64,000 nucleotides of DNA, from NCBI RefSeq assembly GCF_013911085.1, contig NZ_JACERN010000042.1, positions 186,001-250,000 on the forward strand, read 5' to 3'. The notes under the pieces were generated by a model that was not told the origin of the DNA, searched no databases, and was given only the letters and a program-made list of their open reading frames with translations. The translations under genes and the position numbers were made by a program. This DNA comes from Aquitalea aquatica. Its GTDB lineage: Bacteria > Pseudomonadota > Gammaproteobacteria > Burkholderiales > Chromobacteriaceae. Below are positions 34,773 through 42,903 of this stretch, one piece after another (the first letter of the stretch is position 1; the number at the start of each line of letters is the position of its first letter).

Positions 34773-36032
34773 TCAGATGACTCCCGCATCAAACACCAGG
34801 GTGACCGCACCCAGGAAACGATCGCCGCTTTGCTTGGCCATGGCGCTGACATCCGGTGCGGCTACAGTAAAGTGCAGCCTGGAGCGGCGCGTAGCACTGG
34901 CCGCGCGGGTGGCGAACACCACTGCACTGTCATTGCGTAGCGGAATGTTCGCGGCATCCTGGTTGCTGTTCTTTACCCGTAGCCCCTCCATGCTCAGTGC
35001 AGTGCTGACCGGTACGACCTGTTGTCTGTCATTGGCGATGCCACAATGGCTGCCTGCCTTGTACTGACAGTCCAGTTTCACGCTAAAGCTGCCGGAGCTG
35101 GTTACCGTAAACGGTATATCCCGCTGCAGCGGGCCGGGGTCGCGTCCTTGCTGCAGCCATACCGCCCAGCCACCAGCCGGCTCTAGCAGTACACGATGGG
35201 CGTTCTCGGGGTAGTTCACCTTTAGCTCGTGCGCCACGCGCAGGCTAAAGTTGATTTTGATGCTGCTGGTATCAACGGTGGCATTGTCACCAAAGTCAAA
35301 ATCCTGGCCGGGACCGATGTGATATTCAAGGCTGCCACGGTACTCACCGTTACTGAGTTCTAGCGGATTGGGCGTCTCCAGCTCGTACATCAGGCCTGGG
35401 TCGGAGATGACCAGGCCGGGAGCTGGAATGGAGAATTCGGAGCGTTTGTAACAGTAGCCAGCATTTTCCGGGACACCCCATACGGCTGTTGCCCATTTAT
35501 CAGAAAACAAGGTTGAACCAAGGCTCACGCAACGGCCCAGCGTGCCGTAAGGATTGCCCCAGAACCCGCCAAGCCAGAGCAATAAGTGTCCGCCGAGTGC
35601 ACCGGATTCACCGACGATATCCATCGCTCGCTTGGATAAGTTGTACGTAGTGGCAATGCCGCTGACCCGAAAGCGCAATTGACTGGCTTGTCCGGTCGAC
35701 GTGTTGAATAGCTGTACTTGGCGAAAGGTGTTTGGAACCTTGATATAAGCGTTTTTACGCGGATCAGTGAGGCCGCCTTGCTCCAAGTGGTAGGTCCAGC
35801 GGACCGGGAAGTTGATACCGAAATTCTTGCCTGTGCAATTACTCGGGAAATTACTGCAAAAACTGGCCAATGGGGTGGTGTTTTGGAACTGCACGGTTTG
35901 CGGAGCCAATACGGAAGGCTGGAAAACCGCGCTGATGTTCATTTCTGCGCCATGGGTGCTGGCCGCCAGCAAGCAGCAGACAAGGCCGCCGGCCAGGCGG
36001 AACAAGCGTTTGCTGCGGTGCTTGTGGTGCAT
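34773..36032 (-). CDS. Class 5 fimbrial tip adhesin (CfaE/CooD/CblD-like), paralogue 2
   Basis: The protein has 419 residues with a signal peptide (LAGGLVCCLLAASTHG) and mature start AEMNISAVFQPSVLAPQTVQ. It keeps every landmark of its neighbour: FCSNFPSNC cysteine pair, SQLRFRVSGIATTYNL, RGSLEYHIGPGQDFDFGD and SGDRFLGAVTLVFDAG. The two diverge most in the middle of the N-terminal, receptor-binding half (LLLWLGGFWGNPYGTLGRC). Both genes are preceded by the same ACAAAGGCAA-type leader, suggesting gene duplication. It lies 53 bp downstream of the BvgS-type kinase gene on the same strand. Confidence 0.75.
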   Translation of the reverse strand: MHHKHRSKRLFRLAGGLVCCLLAASTHGAEMNISAVFQPSVLAPQTVQFQNTTPLASFCSNFPSNCTGKNFGINFPVRWTYHLEQGGLTDPRKNAYIKVPNTFRQVQLFNTSTGQASQLRFRVSGIATTYNLSKRAMDIVGESGALGGHLLLWLGGFWGNPYGTLGRCVSLGSTLFSDKWATAVWGVPENAGYCYKRSEFSIPAPGLVISDPGLMYELETPNPLELSNGEYRGSLEYHIGPGQDFDFGDNATVDTSSIKINFSLRVAHELKVNYPENAHRVLLEPAGGWAVWLQQGRDPGPLQRDIPFTVTSSGSFSVKLDCQYKAGSHCGIANDRQQVVPVSTALSMEGLRVKNSNQDAANIPLRNDSAVVFATRAASATRRSRLHFTVAAPDVSAMAKQSGDRFLGAVTLVFDAGVI

Positions 36033-36085
36033 TGCTTTTGCCTTTGTCCGAGGTTGGAGAGTGGCCACGCTAAGGTGGTGCTAGA

Positions 36086-39000
36086 TCAGCGCGCTTGTTC
36101 CAGCATGGCATTGCATTCGGCAACAGCCTGTACCAGGTCGGCCACGATTTCTTGGCATTCCGCCAGCGACTGCTGGCTGACGCTGTCTTGCAGCAGCTCG
36201 CTGAGCGACAGCATTTCCTGGTCCTGTACCATGCGCGCTGCACCCATCAGCTTGTGCGTCAGGGCTGACATCTGCACAAAATCAGCCTGTGCACTAGCCT
36301 GTTGCAAGGCAGCAATGTCCTGCTGATTGCTCTCTTGCATCAGGTCGATGAATTGTTGGCGTGCCACCGTGGCCAGCTTGAGCCCGGCAATACGCTCCTG
36401 CAGGATGCGGCGGCGCTGTTGGCTGGCATCGTCCCGCGGGCAGGCGGCAAGCGCAGCCGTCAGTTGCTCGATATTGACTGGCTTGGTCAGGCAGCAATCC
36501 ATGCCGGCAGCCAGTGCCTGGCTCAGATTGCGCGGTCTGGCATCCGCGGTATAACCGATGATGTAGGGCTGCTTGCCGGTGCGGGCGCGCAATTGGCGCG
36601 CCAGGCTGAAGCCATCCATGCCCGGCATGAAACAGTCGCTGATGACGATGTCGCAGTGTTCTGCTTCCAGCAAAGCCAACGCTTCTTCTGCGCTGGGCAG
36701 GCTGTGGATGTCGTGTAGGCCGATAAAGCGCAGCTGTTGCTCCAGTAATAATCTGTTGGCCGGGTGGTCATCGACCACCAGCACCCGTAATGCCGGCTCT
36801 ACTTGCTGCGGCAGTGGCGTGGACGTGTCTTGGCTGATGTCACAATCGCTGCGGCAGGGAATGCGGATCGATACCAGGGTGCCCACCCCCAGCTGGCTGG
36901 CCAGGCTGATGTCTCCACCCATTTGCCTAAGCAAGTTGGCGCATATCCACAAGCCAAGGCCGGTACCCGATTTGGTGGCCGGATTCTCCTGCGCATAGGC
37001 ATCAAAGATACTTGCCTGGGCTTCATCGGAAATGCCACGGCCGGTATCGCGAATGTCCAGTTGCAACACGCCCTGGCCGGGTGATTGTGGCTGCCACTGG
37101 CAGTCGATGCGGATGTCACCCTGCTCGGTGAACTTGATCGCATTGCCCAGCACGTTGCCCAGAATCTGGCTGACCCGCTTTTCATCCATAAATAGCGTTT
37201 CGGGCAGGGCAGGGTCGGTGTGCAGGGCGAGCGACAGCCCGTTTTCCTTGGCAATCGGCCCGTACAGCGCCGCCATGCTGGCCAGCATGCGCCAGGGCTG
37301 TGCCGGATGTGGCGCGATGCTCAACTGGCCGGCTTCCATCTTGGCCTGATCCAGAATGCCATCCAGCAGGTGTAGCAAGCTGGTGGCCGACTGGAAGATG
37401 GTGCTCAGATTGGTATTGGCGGCTTTTTTCAGTTCCAGCTCCAGCAGGCCGAGAATGGCATTCATCGGCGTGCGGATCTCGTGACTGATCACCGCCAGGA
37501 AGGTGGTTTTGGCACGATTGGCGCTTTCGGCATCATCCCTGGCCTGTTCCAGTGCCCGTTCACTGTGTTTGAGCGGGGTGATGTCGAACCATCCGCCCAG
37601 TATCGCCCCCTCGTCCTGTGTGAGCGTGAAAAAGGGTTTGGCCCATAGCAACAGGTCTTGCTTGCCCTGGCGGGTACTGACCTGGCCCTCTCGCTGCGCG
37701 CTGCGGCCTTCGGTACGGGCGACTGCGATGATGTCTCGCTGCAACACTTCCAGTGCGCCATCTTCACTTTGTGCGCGCAGTGCGCGGTAAGGCGGATTGG
37801 ATAGTTCGATACCGCTGCCGGGTAATTTGATAAAAAGGGCAAACGGCAGCTGGTCCACCAGCCGGCCCAGGGTGTCCAGCCGGTCGCGCAGGGCGCGCTG
37901 CTGCTGCCAGTGGCAGCGGGTACGGTAAGCAATCAGGATCAGCAGTGCCACCAGGCTGGCCACCAGCAGCCAGATCATGTTCTGGTAGTGGTGGTCGTTC
38001 AGGCGGCTCAGACCGACATGCATGGTGCTGGCCTTGCTGTTGACCCAGTCCAGCCGCAGTTTGTCCAACTCCTCTTGCGGGATGGCCAGCACCGCCTTAT
38101 TGATGATTTCGGCCAGCAGCGGCAGGGTGCGACTGGTGCCGATGGCGATGTCCAATGGGGTCTGGTTGGCGGTGCCGATCACCTTGAAGCGGCCCAGTTC
38201 GCCATTGCGCACGATGGCATTGGCTGTCAGCAGGCTGTTGATGTTGGCATCCACCTTGTGCTCGGCCAGCAGGCGAAAGCTGGCCAGCATGTCGGCAGCC
38301 TCCACGAACTGAATACGCGCGCGCAGGGCTGGGTCGCTGATGCTTTCCCGCGCCGCCGAATTACGGATGATGGCGACCTTCTTGCCCGCCAGGTCGGCCA
38401 GCGTGCGGATGGTGCTGTCATCGCTGCGGGTAATTACGCCCCACAGCGAGTGGGCGTAGGGCATGGAAAACAGCATGTCCTGGCGGCGGCGGTCTGACAC
38501 CACCAGATTGGGGATGATGTCGACCTCTGCCCTGGAGAAATCCACTAGCTGGTGGTTGCCGCTGCGTGCAGCCTCGATGAAGCGCAGGCCGGTGCGCTGG
38601 GCAATTTTTTGCAGCAGTTCGATGGCCATGCCAGCGGCCGGGGCATCCGGGCTGGTCTTGAAGGCCAGCGGGTAAAGATCGGCCGGTGCCGAATAGCGCA
38701 CGACGGGATGTGCCTTAATCCAGGCCTGTTCGCTTGGCGACAGCTTGATCTGCTGGCTGATGTTGTAGTGCTCGTTGCCACCCTGCCAGCGTTTCTGTAC
38801 CTCCAGCTCCACTTTGCCCGGGATGGCGGACAAGGCATCATTCACGCGGGACTGCAGCGCGCTATTGTCTTTGCGCAGCAAAAATACAAAAGGATCGTCC
38901 TCCAGCGCGGAGTAGTTGGCGATTTCCAGGCTGTCCAGCGACAGCTGGTTGATCAGGAAATTGGCCTCGGTGGGGTTGCCAATATAAAGATCGGCCTGGC

Positions 39001-39559
39001 CGAAGGCGACGGCTTGCATGGCCTGCAAGCCGTTGTCAAAACCTTGTATCGGGCTGCCTGGATAAATACGCGCCAGCTGCGCTGCCAACGCGGGATGTTT
39101 GCCGATCGCTATACGTGGCCGACGGCTATTGTCCTCATCAATCCGTTTGACCTCGATGATGCGGTTGGGGAAATAAGCATGCGTGCTGAGCAGGTCTGCC
39201 GCCAGATCGCTCTGGTTGCCAGCCAGCAGGTCTATGGCACCGGTGCGCAAGGCTTGCAGTAGCTGCTGTTTGTCGTTGAAGGGCAGGGCCTCGATCCGGC
39301 GGCCAAGCTGGCGGCCGATCAGTGCCAGGTAGTCGGCACTAATACCCTGCAGCTGCGTGCCGTCCTTGCGCACGTAGTAGGGAATGTATTCATCCAGCAC
39401 CACACCCACCTTGAGCGGTGGGCGCTGGCGTTCCGCACCCGGTTGCGTGGCGGCCTGTTCGGGATAAAGCTGTAGCGGCAACGGCTCCGCCAGCGCACAG
39501 CGGGCAAGCCAGCATAGCGCCAGGCACAGTCCGCCAAGCCAGAACTCAATCTGCCGCAT
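36086..39559 (-). CDS. BvgS/RocS-type hybrid sensor kinase with two Venus-flytrap domains
   Basis: The protein has 1157 residues with a signal sequence. Two tandem periplasmic SBP_bac_3 domains lie at about 45-270 (VGVVLDEYIPYYVRKDG) and 280-505 (FSRAEVDIIPNLVVSDRRR). TM is near 530-552 and PAS at about 570-680. HisKA has FLAVISHEIRTPMNAILGL, HATPase_c has GTGLGLWI, the receiver has VISDCFMPGMDG, and a C-terminal HPt has THKLMGAARM. This is the architecture of BvgS, EvgS and RocS1, which control virulence or fimbriae. It overlaps the downstream-reading regulator gene by 14 bp, so the two form a pair. Confidence 0.92.
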   Translation of the reverse strand: MRQIEFWLGGLCLALCWLARCALAEPLPLQLYPEQAATQPGAERQRPPLKVGVVLDEYIPYYVRKDGTQLQGISADYLALIGRQLGRRIEALPFNDKQQLLQALRTGAIDLLAGNQSDLAADLLSTHAYFPNRIIEVKRIDEDNSRRPRIAIGKHPALAAQLARIYPGSPIQGFDNGLQAMQAVAFGQADLYIGNPTEANFLINQLSLDSLEIANYSALEDDPFVFLLRKDNSALQSRVNDALSAIPGKVELEVQKRWQGGNEHYNISQQIKLSPSEQAWIKAHPVVRYSAPADLYPLAFKTSPDAPAAGMAIELLQKIAQRTGLRFIEAARSGNHQLVDFSRAEVDIIPNLVVSDRRRQDMLFSMPYAHSLWGVITRSDDSTIRTLADLAGKKVAIIRNSAARESISDPALRARIQFVEAADMLASFRLLAEHKVDANINSLLTANAIVRNGELGRFKVIGTANQTPLDIAIGTSRTLPLLAEIINKAVLAIPQEELDKLRLDWVNSKASTMHVGLSRLNDHHYQNMIWLLVASLVALLILIAYRTRCHWQQQRALRDRLDTLGRLVDQLPFALFIKLPGSGIELSNPPYRALRAQSEDGALEVLQRDIIAVARTEGRSAQREGQVSTRQGKQDLLLWAKPFFTLTQDEGAILGGWFDITPLKHSERALEQARDDAESANRAKTTFLAVISHEIRTPMNAILGLLELELKKAANTNLSTIFQSATSLLHLLDGILDQAKMEAGQLSIAPHPAQPWRMLASMAALYGPIAKENGLSLALHTDPALPETLFMDEKRVSQILGNVLGNAIKFTEQGDIRIDCQWQPQSPGQGVLQLDIRDTGRGISDEAQASIFDAYAQENPATKSGTGLGLWICANLLRQMGGDISLASQLGVGTLVSIRIPCRSDCDISQDTSTPLPQQVEPALRVLVVDDHPANRLLLEQQLRFIGLHDIHSLPSAEEALALLEAEHCDIVISDCFMPGMDGFSLARQLRARTGKQPYIIGYTADARPRNLSQALAAGMDCCLTKPVNIEQLTAALAACPRDDASQQRRRILQERIAGLKLATVARQQFIDLMQESNQQDIAALQQASAQADFVQMSALTHKLMGAARMVQDQEMLSLSELLQDSVSQQSLAECQEIVADLVQAVAECNAMLEQAR

Positions 39560-40172
39560 GAATCTGTACCTGCTGTGCCAGCTGCATCACTGATTGCACA
39601 TTGAGCTTCTGGAAAATCCGTGTCTTGTAAGTGCTGACAGTCTTGTTGCTAATGGCCAGTTGCCGAGAGATATCCAGATTGGACAGCCCTTGGGCCAGCA
39701 GCCGCGCAATCATCAGCTCACGATTCGACAGCCGCCCGATGGCACAATCCAGCGCAGGATCTCCTGCGGAATTCAGGCTCTGCATGGCCGTCTGCGGGAA
39801 AAAGGTGTAGCCGGACAAAATCATGCTGGCTGCTTGGAAAATGTCTTCCAGATCCCTGCTCTTGCTGATATAGCCGTGCGCGCCGCATTTCAGGGCGCGT
39901 AGCGCGTAAATGTTTTCATTCTTGGCTGATAGGAATAAAACCTTACAAGGCAAATGGGCAGCGCAAACACGCTGCCATACTTCAAAGCCATCAATATCAG
40001 GCAATTCCAGATCAAGAATAATCAAATCGGCAGCCTGCTTTTTTAGAAAGGCCAAGCCATTCGTGCCCTTATCTGTATCGAATAAAACATTAAATGCATT
40101 TGTGTTATGAAACAGCCCGCGGATGGCGATGCGAATGGCTGGGTGATCGTCGATGATAGCTATTGATTTCAT
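39546..40172 (-). CDS. NarL/LuxR-type response regulator (BvgA/RocA-like)
   Basis: The protein has 208 residues. The receiver (IAIIDDHPAIRIAIRG, phosphoacceptor in LIILDLELPDIDG, Lys in SKSR) is followed by a LuxR HTH (LSNRELMIARLLAQGLSNLD, NKTVSTYKTRIFQKL). The start MKSIAIIDD follows AGGACATTC. It overlaps the BvgS-type kinase gene by 14 bp and should receive its phosphoryl group. It is divergent from the REC-EAL gene. By analogy with BvgA/RocA1/CblR it probably activates the flanking fimbrial genes. The gene is AT-richer than average for the window. Confidence 0.9.
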   Translation of the reverse strand: MKSIAIIDDHPAIRIAIRGLFHNTNAFNVLFDTDKGTNGLAFLKKQAADLIILDLELPDIDGFEVWQRVCAAHLPCKVLFLSAKNENIYALRALKCGAHGYISKSRDLEDIFQAASMILSGYTFFPQTAMQSLNSAGDPALDCAIGRLSNRELMIARLLAQGLSNLDISRQLAISNKTVSTYKTRIFQKLNVQSVMQLAQQVQIHAAD

Positions 40173-40322
40173 GAATGTCCTGATGCGCATTGGCAACGGA
40201 TGATAACAATCCAGAATCTGTTTTGTCTATTTGTGGAAATTTCCTACAAAAATAAAGAATGATCGCATATTTAGCTAAGACTTATCTTGGATACAATGGC
40301 CCACGGTTAGTAAGGTGAATTT

Positions 40323-41495
40323 ATGACGAGATTCTTGGTAATTGATGATCACGCGGCACAACGTTTTCTGATTTGTGATTTGTTGCGCACCATCGGTTTT
40401 GAAAAGATTACAGAAGCGGCTTCCGCCAGCGCTGCCCTGGCGACTATCTGTCAGCCAGATGCAGAGGTTTTCGATGTACTTGTTTGCGATCTGCAAATGC
40501 CGGATATGGATGGTATTGGCTTAATCAGAATGCTGGATGCGCGTGGGATAAAACCTTCGGCCCTGATACTGATGAGTTCTTATGATCATCGAATTTTACA
40601 GGCAGCTGAAATGGCAGCCAAAGAATCGCAGTGGCAGGTATTGGGCTGTGTGCAAAAGCCGGTATCTGGCGCTGATTTGCAACGTTTGCTAACGATGGAA
40701 AGCAGATCGCTCGCTCAGTCAGCTCAATTGCCTATGCCGGTTTATCTGAGTAGTGATGAGATATGGGACTGCTTATGCAAGGGGCAATTTATTGCGCATT
40801 ATCAGCCGAAATTCAATCTGGATACCATGAAGTATATCGGAGCCGAATTATTGGCGCGCTGTGATCATCCTCACTATGGATTGCTATCGCCGGCCAGCTT
40901 TCAGGAGTTGTTTGACGATCCGGATGCGCTCAGGCAATTGACATGGCAAATGTTGCATCAGGGCTTGAAGGATTTACAACGCTGGCATGCGCAAGGTCTG
41001 TGCGTTTCCCTGGCATTCAATCTGGGGTGGCCGCTATTAAAGCAGCATGATTTTGCCACGGTGATGATTGAAGAAACCCGCAGGCGCGGAATTAACCCTG
41101 CCAGCATTATTATCGAAGTCACCGAAACCGAAGAGTTATCTGATCTGCCCTTGGTCTTGGGGAATATGGCCAGCTTGCGCCTGCATGGCTTTCAATTGGC
41201 GCTCGATGACTTTGGCAGTGGCTATGCCAATTTGCAGCTATTAAGCCAGATGCCGCTGACCCAGCTGAAGCTGGATCAGAGCCTGTTGCGGGCAGCCAGT
41301 CGTGGCCGTGATGGACTTACTGTGCTGGCTGCGGCAGTTGGCATGGCCAAAAGCCTGGCGGTGACCGATGTGGTGCTGGAGGGGATTGAAAGCACGCTGG
41401 ATCTGGACATCGCCCGTCAGCTGGATATCAGCACCGGCCAGGGCTATTTCCTGGCGCGGCCGATGAGTGCTGTGGAAATAGGCAACCGCTTTTGA
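40323..41495 (+). CDS. REC-EAL response regulator (RocR-like c-di-GMP phosphodiesterase)
   Basis: The protein has 390 residues. The receiver (LVIDDHAAQRFLICDLL, phosphoacceptor in CDLQMPDMDG, KPVS) is followed by an EAL domain. The signature reads AELLAR (EAL replaced by ELL), but the metal/catalytic set is kept: FNLGW Asn, EVTETE, LDDFGSG, LKLDQ Lys, EGIE and the final Gln-Gly-Y. The domain order equals P. aeruginosa RocR, which competes for the sensor's phosphorelay. The start follows AAGGTG. It is 64 bp upstream of the chaperone gene and may be cotranscribed with it. Confidence 0.88.
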   Translation: MTRFLVIDDHAAQRFLICDLLRTIGFEKITEAASASAALATICQPDAEVFDVLVCDLQMPDMDGIGLIRMLDARGIKPSALILMSSYDHRILQAAEMAAKESQWQVLGCVQKPVSGADLQRLLTMESRSLAQSAQLPMPVYLSSDEIWDCLCKGQFIAHYQPKFNLDTMKYIGAELLARCDHPHYGLLSPASFQELFDDPDALRQLTWQMLHQGLKDLQRWHAQGLCVSLAFNLGWPLLKQHDFATVMIEETRRRGINPASIIIEVTETEELSDLPLVLGNMASLRLHGFQLALDDFGSGYANLQLLSQMPLTQLKLDQSLLRAASRGRDGLTVLAAAVGMAKSLAVTDVVLEGIESTLDLDIARQLDISTGQGYFLARPMSAVEIGNRF

Positions 41496-41559
41496 AGCGC
41501 GCACGGTGTGCTGCCTGCCGGCTGTTACGGTGGGGGAGCCAGAGAAAGGAAGGAAAACG

Positions 41560-42288
41560 ATGCGCTTGATCATGCTGATTACGACGCTGCTGGCCACTTT
41601 CCTGGCACAGGCCGGGCCGGTCATCAGTATCGGCGCGCTGTACAACTATATCGATCATGACCGCAGTTCCATCCTGAAGCGGATCTACAACAGCGGCAGC
41701 AATACGGCATTTGTCCGGATCACCATCCATGAAGTGGTGTACGACAGCAATGGCAAGCATCGCGAGCTGCCCATCGCCCGCACCGACGGCAGCACTAAGC
41801 TGGAGGGGCTGATTGCCAGCCCCTCGCATGTGATCGTGCCGGCATCTTCTGCCAGTAGCGTGCGGCTGCTCCATGTCGGGTCGCGTGAGCGGGAAAGCTA
41901 TTACCGCGTGCGTTTCGTGCCGGTGTTGCCGCAAAAAAAGGACGAATTCGGACTGGATGACAAGGCTGCCACTCAATACCAGAACTCGCTGGATGCCGGG
42001 GTGAATGTACTGACTGGCTATGGGGCTTTTCTGATTGTTAGGCCACATGTCGAGCATTACGACACAGAACTGGAAAACCAGGATGGCGCTTTTGTCATCC
42101 GTAATCGCGGCAACAGCACCATCGTGCTGGAAGCCTTGTATCAGTGCGATGGCGGCAATGCCTGCAGCGACGCGGTAAAGCGCCATGTCTTGCCGCAGGC
42201 AAGCTTGCGCCTGGAGAAGACGCCACAGCGGCGTTACCACTTCGAGTTGATAGAGGGGACACGATCCAAGCCCGTATCCCTTCCCTGA
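41560..42288 (+). CDS. Class 5 fimbrial periplasmic chaperone (CblB/CooB/CfaA-like)
   Basis: The protein has 242 residues with a short signal peptide (MLITTLLATFLAQA). The mature part follows the alpha-fimbrial chaperone pattern: ALYNYIDHDRSSILKRIYNS, the conserved IVPASSASSVRLLHV strand, YYRVRFVPV (position of the chaperone Arg/Lys pair), and a C-terminal domain with FVIRNRGNSTIVLE and a cysteine pair (QCDGGNAC). It caps pilin and adhesin subunits and hands them to the usher. The start follows AAGGAAGGAAAACG. It leads the chaperone-pilin-usher unit. Confidence 0.8.
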   Translation: MRLIMLITTLLATFLAQAGPVISIGALYNYIDHDRSSILKRIYNSGSNTAFVRITIHEVVYDSNGKHRELPIARTDGSTKLEGLIASPSHVIVPASSASSVRLLHVGSRERESYYRVRFVPVLPQKKDEFGLDDKAATQYQNSLDAGVNVLTGYGAFLIVRPHVEHYDTELENQDGAFVIRNRGNSTIVLEALYQCDGGNACSDAVKRHVLPQASLRLEKTPQRRYHFELIEGTRSKPVSLP

Positions 42289-42323
42289 TGTCGAGCTGTG
42301 CTTGGAACTAAATGGAGATGCAC

Positions 42324-42815
42324 ATGATGAAAAAATTATTGTTGGCCGTAACGCTAGCGACTGTGTGGGGCAATGCAATGGCGGAAACAAGCAAGTTGCA
42401 ACTGACGGTGGAAGCACGCATTCCGTCCGACAATTTTTATGTCACCCCAGTCGGTGGCTGGGGTGGTCAGATACAGAACATGACTTGGCAACCTGGCACC
42501 AGCAGCCTGGAGCCTTTGCAAAAGACCTTGGAAATGAAGAGTACGCTGGGTCCGATCCAGGGCTATCTGGAAGAAGCCGCCATCCTGTACAGCAGCAATG
42601 GCCAGAACACCATCCCGCTGAACGTGAAAGTAGCTGACAAGAAGCTGGAAGTTGGCAGCACCAGCAAGGTGGAAGTGATGTCGGCCACCAATGCGGCAGT
42701 CAGCAAGCGGGTGACCCTGGCGCTGGAGCCGGTAAAACCCAGTAATGGTTATCAAGCTGGCCAGTACAACGCCGTGGTCAACATGATGTTTGAGAGCGTG
42801 GCTCCGGGCAGCTGA
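42324..42815 (+). CDS. Class 5 (CS1/cable-type) fimbrial major subunit
   Basis: The protein has 163 residues with signal peptide MMKKLLLAVTLATVWGNAMA. The mature N-terminus ETSKLQLTVEARIPSDNFYV is the donor strand and first strand of CS1/CFA-I/CblA-type pilins. It continues with SLEPLQKTLEMKSTLGPIQG and ends in YQAGQYNAVVNMMFES. There are no cysteines, as is usual for this class. ATG codons at 42312, 42318, 42324 and 42327 are possible; 42324 has the best spacing from TGGAG. A hairpin follows before the usher gene. Confidence 0.85.
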   Translation: MMKKLLLAVTLATVWGNAMAETSKLQLTVEARIPSDNFYVTPVGGWGGQIQNMTWQPGTSSLEPLQKTLEMKSTLGPIQGYLEEAAILYSSNGQNTIPLNVKVADKKLEVGSTSKVEVMSATNAAVSKRVTLALEPVKPSNGYQAGQYNAVVNMMFESVAPGS

Positions 42816-42863
42816 TTTGTCGGCTATATCGCCGTTTTCTTTCTTTTCTCATTCGATGGTTTT

Positions 42864-42889
42864 GGCACGCGGTTCTGCGTGCCATTTTT
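42864..42889 (+). terminator. Hairpin terminator/attenuator between pilin and usher
   Basis: The 7-bp stem GGCACGC/GCGTGCC with a 6-nt loop is followed by ATTTTT, 48 bp after the pilin stop and 14 bp before the usher start. A leaky terminator here would give abundant pilin and little usher. Confidence 0.75.
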
Positions 42890-42903
42890 AACTCCCGAGA
42901 CCG

